This document shows, piece by piece, positions 28,503 to 37,122 of a stretch of 64,000 bases of DNA (positions are counted from its first letter, which is position 1; each line of letters opens with the position of its first letter). The DNA is from Mesorhizobium sp. 65-26. Its GTDB lineage: Bacteria > Pseudomonadota > Alphaproteobacteria > Rhizobiales > Rhizobiaceae. The position numbers were made by a program, and so were the translations under genes. The notes under the pieces are model-generated. The model saw only the letters and a list, made by a program, of their open reading frames with translations. It was not told the origin of the DNA and made no database searches. The stretch covers positions 39,227 to 103,226 of the forward strand of contig MKVL01000017.1 in assembly GCA_001899205.1 (NCBI GenBank), written 5' to 3'.

Positions 28503-29558
28503 CTAGCGCCGGTCCATGCCGCGCTTGAACTGATCGAAAATCGATTCCACGCCCTTCTGGTATTCGTCGCGCTGCTGCGCGCCGGTCTCGAACATCTTGC
28601 CGAAGACGTCGTCGAACGGATTCCTCGGCCTGCCGCTCGGGTTGGTCTGCTGTGCCTGTGGCTGTTGCGGTGAAGCCTGCGTCTGTTGCCCGCCACCCAG
28701 CATGTCCTGCAGCACCTTGCCGAGCGGATTGTTGCCGAAGGGGTCCGGCGCCTGCTGCGGCTGACCTTGCGGCTGTTGCGCACCGCCGCCGAACATGTCC
28801 TGCAGCACCTTGCCGAGCGGATTGCTGCCAGAGGTGTCGGGTGTCTGCTGCGGCTGGCCTTGCGGCTGTTGCGCGCCGCCGCCGAACATGTCCTGCAGGA
28901 CCTTGCCAAGCGGATTGTTGCCAAAGGGGTCTGGTGCCTGCTGGGGCCGGCCTTGCGGCTGTTGTGCGCCACCGCCGAACATGTCCTGCAGAACCTTGCC
29001 GAGCGGATTCTCACCATAGGGGCTCGATGGCTGTTGCTGCTGTGAAGGTTGTGCAACGCCTCCTTGCCGCATCATCTGCTCGATGATCTCACCAAGGGGA
29101 TTGCCCCCAGCGCCGAACCCGCCGGCTCCTTGCATCTGGTTGTTCGTCTGCTTGAAAAGGCCCCCCATCATCATGGAGGCCATGGACGGCAGCATCTGCT
29201 GCAGAACCTGCTGGCTCAGGCCGGTCGCTTGCGCCGCCTGCGCGGCCACGGCGCGTGAAAGATCCTTCGAGCCGAACAGGTGGCCAAGGATGCCATTGCC
29301 CTCGTCGATGCCCTGCGGCGAGAAGGCCCGGCTCGCGTCGTCGAAATACTTGGCGTGCTGGCCGCTTGCCATCGCCGTCATGAAGGCGCCGAGGCCATAG
29401 GGATCGGCCGTGTTGCGCTGCAGCCCTTGCGAGAACGCCGGCAGCAGGGCCTGCACCGCCGCCTGGGTCTGCTGCATCGAAAGCCCGTATTGCTGGGCAA
29501 GCGCCTGCATGCCGTTGCCGTTCTGGGCTTGCGCGAAAATATCGAACAGGGAAGGCAT
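28503..29558 (-). CDS. DUF937 protein with 31-residue tandem repeats
   Basis: 351 residues from ATG 29558 with a GGAGGAGATCC ribosome site. The N-terminal 150 residues (SLFDIFAQAQNGNGMQALAQ, VQALLPAFSQGLQRN, GHLFGSKDLSRAVAAQAAQA) form the helical DUF937 domain, related to YidB-like proteins. The second half is low complexity: about four repeats of a 31-residue unit beginning NPLGKVLQDMFGGGAQQPQG, rich in Q, P and G. A short charged tail (DVFGKMFETGAQQRDEYQKG) closes the protein. No signal or membrane segment. The function is unknown; the repeat part looks like a disordered multivalent region whose copy number could vary between strains. Confidence 0.75.
   Translation of the reverse strand: MPSLFDIFAQAQNGNGMQALAQQYGLSMQQTQAAVQALLPAFSQGLQRNTADPYGLGAFMTAMASGQHAKYFDDASRAFSPQGIDEGNGILGHLFGSKDLSRAVAAQAAQATGLSQQVLQQMLPSMASMMMGGLFKQTNNQMQGAGGFGAGGNPLGEIIEQMMRQGGVAQPSQQQQPSSPYGENPLGKVLQDMFGGGAQQPQGRPQQAPDPFGNNPLGKVLQDMFGGGAQQPQGQPQQTPDTSGSNPLGKVLQDMFGGGAQQPQGQPQQAPDPFGNNPLGKVLQDMLGGGQQTQASPQQPQAQQTNPSGRPRNPFDDVFGKMFETGAQQRDEYQKGVESIFDQFKRGMDRR
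28670..29009 (-). repeat. 93-bp in-frame tandem repeat within the DUF937 gene
   Basis: Three full units start at 29009, 28916 and 28823 and a diverged fourth at 28730. The segment encoding GKVLQD recurs exactly 93 bp apart (AGNACCTTGC at 28990, 28897, 28804, 28711). The length is a multiple of three, so copy changes keep the frame. Confidence 0.9.
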
Positions 29559-29590
29559 CGGATCTCCTCCGCAACAATGTCACGGAGAGC

Positions 29591-29673
29591 CTAGCGCATG
29601 ACCCCAAGAATCGGAATCGATTTTCGGAAGGGGATCATGCGCCAAGCAAAACATGACCCCAAAATCGGAATCG
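29591..29673. repeat. Dispersed intergenic repeat B, copy 1 plus partial copy
   Basis: 29591-29627 (CTAGCGCATGACCCC...ATTTTCGG) matches the reverse complement of 55268-55304 at 34 of 37 positions. A second partial copy, CATGACCCC-AAAATCGGAATCG, follows at 29652-29673 in the same orientation. Confidence 0.75.
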
Positions 29674-29721
29674 TGCCTTAGCCGCGCGACCTTTCAGCTT
29701 CCGAAGGGCAGCCTTCAACGG

Positions 29722-31095
29722 CTAGTAGGCATATTCCATGAATACCGGCTCGATCGAGCCGCCCCAGCGGGTGTGGTAGGCCGACAGCATCTCCTCGGCG
29801 CTGGTCGTGCCGCGCGCCACGACCTCGTCGAGCGTGTTGAGGAAAGAGGTCTCGTCGTAGCCGTCGCGGTTCTTCCGGGCGCGGTTCTTCAGCCCCGTGC
29901 GCGAGATGGCGAGCACGTCGCGGGCGATCTCGCGCAAGGTGGTGTTGCGGAACGGGGCAGAGATGCCTTGCTCCGGCACCTCGTTGCGCATCGCCAGGGC
30001 TTCCGCGTAGGTCCAGCTCGAGGTCAGCGTCTCGGCCGCGTCCAGCGCCTGCTCGTCATAGAGCAGCCCGACCCAGAAGGCGGGCAGGGCGCAGATGCGC
30101 CGCCAGGGCCCGCCGTCGGCGCCCCGCATTTCCAGGAAGCGCTTCAGCCGCACGTCGGGGAACAGCGTCGACAGGTGGTTGGCCCAGTCGCCCATGGTCG
30201 GCAGCCCGTCGGGCACTTCGTTGCGGGCGGCGCCGGCCATGAACTGGCGGAAGGTGTAGCGCGTCATGTCGTGATACTGGCCGTCGCGGATGACGAAATA
30301 CATCGGCACGTCGAGCGCCCACTCGACATAGTCGGCAAAGCCGAACTCCGGCGAGAAGCAGAATTCGAGCATGCCCGACCGCTGGTTGTCGGTGTCGCGC
30401 CAGATGTCGCCGCGCCAGCTCTGAAGCCCGTTCGGCCGGCTCTCGGTGAAGGGCGAGTTCGCGAACAGCGCCGTCGAAAGTGGTTGCAGCTTCAGCGACA
30501 CCTGCATCTTGCGGCGCATGTCGGCCTCGCTCTCGAAGTCGAGATTCACCTGGATCGTGCAGGTGCGGTACATCATGTCGAGGCCCTTGGTGCCGACCTT
30601 CGGCATGTAGCGCGTCATGATGTCGTAGCGCGATTTCGGCATTCTGGGCGTCTCGGCCAACGACCATTTCGGGCTGCCGCCGAGACCGAGGAAGCGGATG
30701 CCGAGGGGCTCTGCGATCTCGCGCACCTGCGCCAGATGCGCGTTGCCCTCGCGACAGGTCTGGTGGATCGTCTCCAGCGGCGCGCCCGAGAGCTCGAATT
30801 GCCCGCCGGGTTCCAGCGAGATCGCGCCCTGGCCGGTCGGTTCGACAAGACCGATGATGCGGCCGTCATCGATGATCGGGTCCCATCCCAGCTTATGCTG
30901 CATGCCTTCCAGGATGGCGCGGATACCGCGCTCGCCGCCATAGGGGACGGGGCTGTTGCCGTCGACATAGAAGGGGAATTTCTCGTGCTCGGTGCCGATG
31001 CGCCATTTGTCGCGCGGCTTGTTGCCCGCGGCCAGATAGTCGACGAGTTCGTCGACGCCTTCGATCGGTCGGGAATCGGTTGTGTCGCGCGCCAT
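29722..31095 (-). CDS. gshA: Glutamate-cysteine ligase
   Basis: 457 residues from ATG 31095, preceded by AGGAGGGGCTTG; the TTG three bases upstream is less likely. It joins glutamate and cysteine, the first step of glutathione synthesis in the cytoplasm. The sequence is of the proteobacterial/plant type (class 2-like): WRIGTEHEKFPF near residue 30, GAISLEPGGQFELSGAP near 92, MMYRTCTIQVNLDFESE near 173, and FANSPFTESRPNG near 213. Length and motifs match rhizobial enzymes. It lies downstream of rsmE on the same strand across a 316-bp gap filled by repeat sequence. Partner gshB is not in the window. Confidence 0.9.
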   Translation of the reverse strand: MARDTTDSRPIEGVDELVDYLAAGNKPRDKWRIGTEHEKFPFYVDGNSPVPYGGERGIRAILEGMQHKLGWDPIIDDGRIIGLVEPTGQGAISLEPGGQFELSGAPLETIHQTCREGNAHLAQVREIAEPLGIRFLGLGGSPKWSLAETPRMPKSRYDIMTRYMPKVGTKGLDMMYRTCTIQVNLDFESEADMRRKMQVSLKLQPLSTALFANSPFTESRPNGLQSWRGDIWRDTDNQRSGMLEFCFSPEFGFADYVEWALDVPMYFVIRDGQYHDMTRYTFRQFMAGAARNEVPDGLPTMGDWANHLSTLFPDVRLKRFLEMRGADGGPWRRICALPAFWVGLLYDEQALDAAETLTSSWTYAEALAMRNEVPEQGISAPFRNTTLREIARDVLAISRTGLKNRARKNRDGYDETSFLNTLDEVVARGTTSAEEMLSAYHTRWGGSIEPVFMEYAY

Positions 31096-31298
31096 CAAGC
31101 CCCTCCTGGCGGATGACCGGCGTCGATTGTTGCCGGGATCATGCGCAAGATAAAACTGCTACAGCGTTCCTTGCGCGTCCGGAAGGGGCGTGCGGTGCTG
31201 CAGGCGGCCGGACGACCGCCGCGCTAGATGGACGAAATGCCGCCGGCCGATCAAGCGAAAAATCCTGAGCCACGGCTCAACAGGATTTGATGATCGAA

Positions 31299-31395
31299 GC
31301 GATTCCGGCAAAAGTGCACAGCGGTTTTGCCGGGAAAAGCGCGCAACGCTTTCCCATGGGAACTGCGGAAGGAAGAAGCAATTCCCGCAAAACGG
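31299..31395. repeat. Dispersed repeat C, double copy in the rsmE-gshA gap
   Basis: The gap 31096-31411 holds no gene. ATTCCGGCAAAAGTGCACAG...TTTTGCC (about 31302-31331) and GGGAAAAGCGC-GCAACGC-TTTCCC (about 31332-31355) are variants of one unit; ATTCCCGCAAAACGGGGCC follows near 31381. A related unit lies at 45164-45195. Each unit can form a short hairpin. Confidence 0.55.
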
Positions 31396-31411
31396 GGCCG
31401 CTGGGCCGAAG

Positions 31412-32146
31412 CTACCAGTCGCCGATCGTCGCCTGCATCACGGCGAGCGCCGCCACGGCGGCCGTATCGGCGCGCAGGATACGCGGACCGAGCGGAATGG
31501 CGGTGACGAAGGGCAGGGCGCGCAGCATTCGGCGCTCCTCGTCGGAAAAGCCACCCTCCGGACCGACCAGCAGGGCGAGCTTCTTCTCCTTTACGGCCTG
31601 CAGCGCCGGCAGCGGATTGTTGGTCGAGGCATCCTCGTCGCAGAAGACCAGTCGCCGTTCCTTGTCCCAGCTGGACAGAAGCCGCTCGAATTTCTCCGCC
31701 GCGCGCACCTCGGGCACGGCGAGGATTCCGCACTGCTCGGCAGCCTCCACCACATTGGCGCGCAGCCGCTCGATCCCTGGCTTGGCCACCTGCGTGTGCT
31801 GTGTGATGACGGGCTGCAGGACGCCGGCGCCCATTTCGACCGCCTTCTGGACGAGATAGTCGAGCCGCCCCTGCTTCAACGGCGCGAAGCAGTAGACGAG
31901 ATCTGGAAGGGTGGGCTGCGGACGCTGTTCGTCCAGCACCTTCAGGCGAACCGCCTTCTTGGACTTCGCCGCGATCGCCGCCGACCATTCGCCGTGGCGT
32001 CCGTTGAAGAGCAGGATCTCCGCGCCTTCGGAAAGCCGCAGCACATGCGTCAGGTAATGGCTCTGCTGTGGCCCCGCATCCAGCTCGACATCTGGTCCAA
32101 GGTCGTCCGGCACGAACAGCCGCTGCATCTTGTAATTGGCGCGCAT
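31412..32146 (-). CDS. rsmE: 16S rRNA (uracil1498-N3)-methyltransferase
   Basis: 244 residues from ATG 32146 ([16 protein letters not shown]); the frame is open 123 bp further upstream but without family similarity. It methylates U1498 of 16S rRNA using S-adenosylmethionine. The N-terminal PUA-like domain ([26 protein letters not shown] in parts) is followed by the SPOUT knot: [33 protein letters not shown], the SAM-binding loop [13 protein letters not shown] near residue 190, and [12 protein letters not shown] at the C-terminus. These blocks are diagnostic for RsmE. Monocistronic or leading into the gshA region. Confidence 0.92.
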   Translation of the reverse strand: MRANYKMQRLFVPDDLGPDVELDAGPQQSHYLTHVLRLSEGAEILLFNGRHGEWSAAIAAKSKKAVRLKVLDEQRPQPTLPDLVYCFAPLKQGRLDYLVQKAVEMGAGVLQPVITQHTQVAKPGIERLRANVVEAAEQCGILAVPEVRAAEKFERLLSSWDKERRLVFCDEDASTNNPLPALQAVKEKKLALLVGPEGGFSDEERRMLRALPFVTAIPLGPRILRADTAAVAALAVMQATIGDW

Positions 32147-32382
32147 GACCGAGGAATGAGCGAGCCGGCCGCCGGCGTCAAGCCGCCCGCGAGGCATCGG
32201 GTCCAAAAGTGGAAGCGCAGTTTTCAGGGCAACCCGAGCGCAAGAGGCGGAGTGCAAACTCAGGTCCAATAGGGGGCGCCGCTTCAGGAGACAAAGACGA
32301 CGCCGGCCCGTCGCTATCGCGATGCCAGCAGGCGCCCTGGCATCGCAGTCTATTGACGGAGCATGAAGCGGGAGATGTCGCG

Positions 32383-32778
32383 ATGGACAAGATTACACAA
32401 GGCGGCTGCCTGTGCGGCAGCGTTCGCTATGAACTGCGCGGAGCCTTGCGTCCGGTCGTCGCCTGCCACTGCACGCAGTGCCGCAAGAGCAGCGGCCACT
32501 ATGTCGCCGCCACCCAGGTCGCGAGCAAGGATGCGGCAATCGAGGGTGGGACACTGCGCTGGTTCAGGTCCTCGCCCGAAGCGGAACGCGGCTTCTGCTC
32601 GGCTTGCGGCAGCAACCTGTTCTGGCGCCGGATGGACAACCCCTTTATCTCTGTCATGGCCGGCTCGATCGACGGCGACACCGGGCTGCGGATGGAAAGC
32701 CAGCTCTATCCGGAATCGGCAGGCGACTACTACGATCTCCCCGATGTGCCAGCCATTCCGCAATCCGAGCTGAAATAG
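32383..32778 (+). CDS. GFA (glutathione-dependent formaldehyde-activating-like) zinc protein
   Basis: 131 residues from ATG 32383 with GGGAG nearby. Zinc-binding cysteines appear in family order: [11 protein letters not shown] near residue 7, [15 protein letters not shown] near 29, and [13 protein letters not shown] near 74. This is the CENP-V/GFA fold. The founding member was proposed to speed S-hydroxymethylglutathione formation, but most members have no proven activity. It is divergent from rsmE and lies close to gshA, an association with glutathione metabolism that may be accidental. Confidence 0.85.
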   Translation: MDKITQGGCLCGSVRYELRGALRPVVACHCTQCRKSSGHYVAATQVASKDAAIEGGTLRWFRSSPEAERGFCSACGSNLFWRRMDNPFISVMAGSIDGDTGLRMESQLYPESAGDYYDLPDVPAIPQSELK

Positions 32779-32831
32779 GTCACACTGGGCATCCTGTCGC
32801 CAGGCGGAATGCCCGCGTCGTCACGCGCGCG

Positions 32832-33470
32832 TCAATCCGCCCAGGCCGGTCGGTAACCGGCACGCAGCACCGCCAGCGTCGTCGCGGGCGTGATCGAAAG
32901 CGCATCGGCAAGTCCTTTCGGGTCGACGGGCTGACCGTAACCGCGAAAGCCCCAGGGCAATGCCGTGCCTTCGCGCAATGCATAGGCCTTGCCCTTCGAG
33001 GAGATCATCGCGCCGTCGGGCAGGGCCGCCAGCGCCTGGCCTCCCAGCGGGACGGCTCGTCCACCGGAGGCCAGCCGCTCCTTATGGAGCCGGTCGTCCA
33101 ATGCGGGCGCGCGCGGCTCGTCAATGCCGTACGCCGCACCGAAGCGCCCGATGAAATCCGTCGCGCGCTCACGGCGGCAGAAGAAGCAGGGGCGGTGGCC
33201 GGCCGCCAGCGCCGTAACCTCGTCGAGGAAGAACAGTTCGGTCCAGCCCGCCCGGCGCTCACCGTCGACCACTCGATTGCTGCCCATCGGCACCCGGCGA
33301 ACGCCGCGGAAATCGCACACGCAGATGATCCAAGCCTTGAGCGCCCAGCGCTTCTTCAGCAGCGTCCTGGTGTGCGGATCATGGATGATGCCACGATTGC
33401 CCATCAAGCTGCCGCGTTCGGGCACGGCATGGATGGTGCCGAACGGATCGACCCGATTTTGCAGTGGCAT
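32832..33470 (-). CDS. Conserved hypothetical protein with a CxxC motif
   Basis: 212 residues from ATG 33470. No signal peptide or membrane segment is seen. Visible features: a CVCDFRGVRRVPMG segment near residue 50, RPCFFCRRERA near 93 (single CxxC pair), an acidic patch WTELFFLDEVTAL, and PWGFRGYG near 172. The GC3 bias and the dense, balanced sequence argue for a genuine gene. I do not recognise a named family. With only one CxxC pair, zinc binding would require other ligands such as His or the two upstream cysteines. It is divergent from the amidotransferase gene. Confidence 0.65.
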   Translation of the reverse strand: MPLQNRVDPFGTIHAVPERGSLMGNRGIIHDPHTRTLLKKRWALKAWIICVCDFRGVRRVPMGSNRVVDGERRAGWTELFFLDEVTALAAGHRPCFFCRRERATDFIGRFGAAYGIDEPRAPALDDRLHKERLASGGRAVPLGGQALAALPDGAMISSKGKAYALREGTALPWGFRGYGQPVDPKGLADALSITPATTLAVLRAGYRPAWAD

Positions 33471-33654
33471 GGCTCGTTCTCCTGGGCCGAGCCCGAAACC
33501 GCCTCGCGGTTTTCGGGGATGTATGCACGCTCAAAAAGTCCTGGCGACGGTTCCGTCGGCGTACCGAGGAATGTCCGCCCGGCATGTCTTGGCTCTGGTG
33601 CCGCCGACATGATATCGCTCTCGCCATCGTTTTCATGTCAGCAGGATTTTCGGG

Positions 33655-34353
33655 ATGCGGGTGCTGGTGGTTCACAATTATGACAACACCATGCTTGGCC
33701 AGGTTGGTGTCGCCCTTGCCGAGGCGGGCGCCGATCTCGACGTGCGCCGCGCCCATGAAGGCGATCCGCTGCCGAAGGACTCTGCCGGATATGACGCCAT
33801 GGTGCTGATGGGTGGCGGCCAGAATGCCCTGGCTGACAGCGAATACCCTTATTTCCCCGACTTGCTTGATCTGACGCGCGACTTCGCCAGCAAGGATCGC
33901 TCGGTGCTCGGCATCTGCCTGGGAAGCCAACTGGTGGCGCGCGCCTTTGGCGGCAGCAACCAGGTCGGCGGCGCCACCGAATTCGGCTGGCACCGGGTCT
34001 CGCTGGAGCCGGCCGCCAAGGACGATCCGGTCCTGGCCGAACTGCCGGACAGTTTCCCCATCTTCGAATGGCATGACGACACTTTCGCGCTGCCCGAGGA
34101 TGCTGTGCGGCTGGCCGGCAATCCCGCCGTCAGGAACCAGGCGTTCCGCATCGGCCGCGCGGTCTACGGCTTCCAGTTCCATTTCGAGGCCAACCGTCCG
34201 CTCGTGCTCGACTGGAGCACCTCCTTCGCCGATACGATCGCCGAGCGCCATCCCGACTGGGCCGACCGGCTCGACGACGAGATGGCCCGCAACGGAGCGG
34301 ATGCCGATGCCGCGGGCATAGCCATCGCTCGTGCCTGGGTGGCGACGATCTAG
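33655..34353 (+). CDS. Class I glutamine amidotransferase-like protein
   Basis: 232 residues. The GATase1 triad is present: nucleophile Cys in LGICLGSQLVARAFGG near residue 85, His in FQFHFEA near 178, and Glu in the same motif. The start MRVLVVHNYDNT and the GGGQNALAD segment resemble GMP synthase-type stand-alone amidotransferases such as those in gamma-glutamyl-polyamine (PuuD-unlike) or heavy-metal-linked contexts. No partner synthase is adjacent, so the acceptor is unknown; it may instead hydrolyse gamma-glutamyl compounds. Monocistronic. Confidence 0.8.
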   Translation: MRVLVVHNYDNTMLGQVGVALAEAGADLDVRRAHEGDPLPKDSAGYDAMVLMGGGQNALADSEYPYFPDLLDLTRDFASKDRSVLGICLGSQLVARAFGGSNQVGGATEFGWHRVSLEPAAKDDPVLAELPDSFPIFEWHDDTFALPEDAVRLAGNPAVRNQAFRIGRAVYGFQFHFEANRPLVLDWSTSFADTIAERHPDWADRLDDEMARNGADADAAGIAIARAWVATI

Positions 34354-34723
34354 CGACCTTCTCCCGCTGCCGAAGCCGGCGCCCCGGGCACCGGCCCATG
34401 GCGCCTGAAGCAGCGTCACGTGCCCGGCGGCGCGACCGCGTGACCGGACTGTTGCCTCGATGCGACGTGGCATATTTGGCACGCGCTCATGAATCCGTCG
34501 GGGACAACCGCTTTCATCCTTGGCTTGTGTCCGCTCTCCCCTCTAGGGAGACCCGCGCCTGCATCCGGTGTGAAACGTGATGAACCTTTTGTGTGACCCA
34601 CGCGACACACCGCCGATACAGAATCCGCCTAGAAGCGCAAAATTATCGAAACTTTGAAGCGCATTCTTCGTTTCAACGCATTGGTAACCGCCTCGTGCAC
34701 AGATGCAGAAAGTTCAACCAGAG
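34354..34723. other. 370-bp region without a clear gene
   Basis: A short hairpin TCTCCC-CTCTA-GGGAGA lies near 34537-34553. The right part (from about 34600) turns AT-rich and should hold the promoter of the small secreted peptide at 34724. Open frames on both strands lack ribosome sites and family resemblance. Confidence 0.5.
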
Positions 34724-34864
34724 ATGACTTCCGTGAAAGCAGCTCTTCTGTCCTTCGCCATGCTGTCCGCGATCGTGATCTGCGGCCTCGGCATCTACGC
34801 CGCCGACGCGGCCAACAACCACAACGCTGTCGATGGCTACGGCGTCACCGCCAGCCTCCACTAG
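34724..34864 (+). CDS. Small secreted or membrane peptide, 46 residues
   Basis: ATG 34724 to TAG 34862-34864. A basic start (MTSVKA) is followed by a hydrophobic helix (LLSFAMLSAIVICGLGIYAA) and a short polar tail with Asn, His and Gly. A signal-peptidase site after YAADA is plausible, which would leave a peptide of only about 18 residues; otherwise it is a single-pass membrane peptide. Codons have strong third-position GC. GTG 34733 is an alternative start. No family is recognised. A C-T-rich run (CCCCCTCTTTTTT) follows 40 bp downstream. Confidence 0.5.
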   Translation: MTSVKAALLSFAMLSAIVICGLGIYAADAANNHNAVDGYGVTASLH

Positions 34865-35067
34865 GCGACGAGGCGCGCTCCCGCGCCGACGATCCAGGGT
34901 GTAAACCCCCTCTTTTTTCCTGATTTCTCAAGCCCGTATCGATTCCGGAATCGGCATTCGTCGTCGCTCCGGTGTTCTGGGGCGTGAGCGGCGGTAGCTG
35001 TTGGCGAGGGGATCCGGCCGAAAGCGGAGGTCTCCTTCGCCGGGCGGCTGAGACGCGAGTGACAGCC

Positions 35068-35901
35068 TCAGCCCGGAGCGGTCACCGTCATGATCACTTT
35101 CTCGGCTCCCTCCACCACGAGCGCGGTGAGATTTCCCGACTGCCAGGCAAGCGTGTCGACATTGACGCGGTTGGCCGTCACCTCTGCCTCCGCCGCCGGC
35201 GTATGGCCGTGCACGATGATCTTCGGGAAGAGGCCCGGATATTGCAGGAAAACGTCGCGGATCCAGGTCAGGTCCTGCGGGTTCTGGTTCTCCAGCGGCA
35301 CGCCCGGCCTCACACCGGCATGGCAGAAGAAGAAGTCGCCGAAGCTCACCGAGAAGGGCAGGGACTGCAGGAAGTTGATGTGGGCCTGCGGCACCGCCTC
35401 GACCAGGGCAGCGTGCCCCCTCAGCAAGGCGGACTCCGATGTTCCGAACCAGCCGGTCAGGCCTTCGTCGATGGCTACGCCGTAGGAATGCCCGGTCTGC
35501 ACGCCCCCGAAGCGGATGAACAGTGAGTCAACGGTCGGGGTATCGAGGAAATCGAGGAAGCCGATGTCGTGGTTGCCGGCGAGCACGATGTTGCGTCGGT
35601 CGCGCTTGCGCGCCTTGATCAGGAAATCGATGACGCCCTTTGAATCCGGGCCTCTGTCGACATAGTCGCCAAGATGAATGATCCGCCAGTCGGGCGTCGG
35701 TCGCAGCTGAAGCTGGCTTTCGATCTGACGATGCATGGCGGCGAGCAGGTCGAGCCTGCCGTGGACGTCGCCGATTGCGTAGATGCGCATCCCGTCCGGT
35801 CCGCGCGCGTCGATAAAATGAATGCCGTCAGTCAAAGCCAGCGTCGCCTCCTGGCCCGGCGCATCGCCCTCAGAAACCGGATCGATTTCTGGAGGGATCA
35901 T
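35068..35901 (-). CDS. PPP-family metallophosphatase (serine/threonine phosphatase-like)
   Basis: 277 residues. All metal and phosphate motifs of the calcineurin-like PPP superfamily are seen in order: GDVHGR near residue 43, GDYVDRGPDS near 78, GNHD near 109, a histidine in FFFCHAG near 193, and IIVHGHTPA near 229. These proteins hydrolyse phosphoserine/threonine or dinucleotide polyphosphates; rhizobial homologues are usually annotated as serine/threonine protein phosphatase 1. No signal peptide. It is downstream of lldD on the same strand (73-bp gap) but likely separate in function. Confidence 0.85.
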   Translation of the reverse strand: MIPPEIDPVSEGDAPGQEATLALTDGIHFIDARGPDGMRIYAIGDVHGRLDLLAAMHRQIESQLQLRPTPDWRIIHLGDYVDRGPDSKGVIDFLIKARKRDRRNIVLAGNHDIGFLDFLDTPTVDSLFIRFGGVQTGHSYGVAIDEGLTGWFGTSESALLRGHAALVEAVPQAHINFLQSLPFSVSFGDFFFCHAGVRPGVPLENQNPQDLTWIRDVFLQYPGLFPKIIVHGHTPAAEAEVTANRVNVDTLAWQSGNLTALVVEGAEKVIMTVTAPG

Positions 35902-35974
35902 ACGCCAGATTCAAAGTGCCACAGCGTCCGCCGCGCGCCCGAATCGCGCGCGACGCCGCAGGTCGCCCACCGCC

Positions 35975-37111
35975 TCAACGACGAAGCTGCTCCTTGCCCA
36001 TGTCGGTGACAAGTCGCTTTCCGCACAACGCCATGGTTATATCCATTTCCTTGCGGATGATTTCGAGGGCCTTGGTTACGCCTTCCTTGCCGAGCGCGCC
36101 GAGGCCGTAGAGGAAAGGCCGCCCGATGAACGTGCCCTTGGCGCCGAGGCAGAGCGCCTTCAGCACGTCCTGGCCGGAGCGGATGCCGCCGTCCATATGC
36201 ACCTCGATCCTGTCGCCGACAGCGTCGGCGATCTCTTCCAGCACCGAGATCGAGGAAGGCGCGCCGTCGAGCTGGCGTCCGCCATGGTTGGAAACGATGA
36301 TCGCGTCGGCGCCGGTATCGGCCGCCATCAGCGCGTCTTCCTTGTCAAGCACGCCCTTCAGGATCAGCTTGCCGCCCCAGCGCTCCTTGATCCAGGCGAC
36401 GTCCTTCCACGAAAGCTGCGGATCGAACTGCTCCGTCGTCCACGAGGACAGCGAGGCGACGTCGCCGACCCCCTTGGCGTGGCCGACGATGTTGCGGAAG
36501 GTCCGGCGCGGCGTGCGCGCCATGCCCAGGCACCAGCGCGGCCGGATCGCCATGTCGACGAGGTTGGCGATCGTCATCTTGGGGGGCGCCGAGAGCCCGT
36601 TGCGGACATCCTTGTGGCGCTGGCCCAGGATCTGCAGGTCGAGCGTCAGCACCAGCGCCGAGCATTTCGCGGCCTTCGCCCGGTCGATGAGGTTGAGCAC
36701 GAAGTTCTTGTCGCGCAGCACGTAGAGCTGGAACCAGAACGGCTTCTTCGTCACCGAGGCGACGTCCTCGATGGAGCAAATGCTCATCGTCGAGAGCGTG
36801 AACGGCACGCCGAACTCTTCCGCCGCCTGCGCCGCCAGCATCTCGCCGTCAGCGTGCTGCATGCCGGTCAGCCCGGTGGGCGCTAGCGCCACGGGCATGG
36901 CGACCTTTTCGCCGATCATGGTCGATTCCAGCGAACGGTTGCTCATGTCGACCAGCACGCGCTGGCGGAACTTGATCTTCTGGAAGTCCTCTTCGTTGGC
37001 GCGGTAGGTGCCCTCCGTCCAGGCGCCGGAATCGGCGTAGTCGAAGAACATCTTCGGCACCCGCTGGCGGGCGAGGTCCTTCAGGTCGGCGATGGTCAGG
37101 ATGGTGCTCAT
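35975..37111 (-). CDS. lldD: L-lactate dehydrogenase (FMN, quinone/cytochrome-linked)
   Basis: 378 residues from ATG 37111 (MSTILTIADLKDLARQRVPK). FMN-dependent alpha-hydroxy-acid oxidase family: FDYADSGAWTEGTYRANE at the N-terminus, APTGLTGMQHADGE, FQLYVLRD, LTLDLQILGQRHKD, the catalytic SNHGGRQLDGAPSS near residue 280 containing the active His and Arg, and HMDGGIRSGQDVLKALCLGAKGTFIGRP in parts near 305-335. It oxidises L-lactate to pyruvate at the inner membrane face. The start is 11 bp from the stop of a GntR regulator on the same strand, so both form one operon. Other substrates such as glycolate are possible for the family. Confidence 0.88.
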   Translation of the reverse strand: MSTILTIADLKDLARQRVPKMFFDYADSGAWTEGTYRANEEDFQKIKFRQRVLVDMSNRSLESTMIGEKVAMPVALAPTGLTGMQHADGEMLAAQAAEEFGVPFTLSTMSICSIEDVASVTKKPFWFQLYVLRDKNFVLNLIDRAKAAKCSALVLTLDLQILGQRHKDVRNGLSAPPKMTIANLVDMAIRPRWCLGMARTPRRTFRNIVGHAKGVGDVASLSSWTTEQFDPQLSWKDVAWIKERWGGKLILKGVLDKEDALMAADTGADAIIVSNHGGRQLDGAPSSISVLEEIADAVGDRIEVHMDGGIRSGQDVLKALCLGAKGTFIGRPFLYGLGALGKEGVTKALEIIRKEMDITMALCGKRLVTDMGKEQLRR

Positions 37112-37122
37112 GGGAGTCTCGT

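Noticed and set aside
28652-29086. Cys/Ala-rich plus-strand frames with internal repeats opposite the DUF937 gene
   Set aside because: Their repeats only mirror the 93-bp repeats of the real minus-strand gene, which has a strong ribosome site and a known N-terminal domain.
34416-34610. A 64-codon minus-strand frame with two CxxC-like cysteines
   Set aside because: No ribosome site and poor codon bias; it lies across a promoter-like region and resembles nothing known to me.
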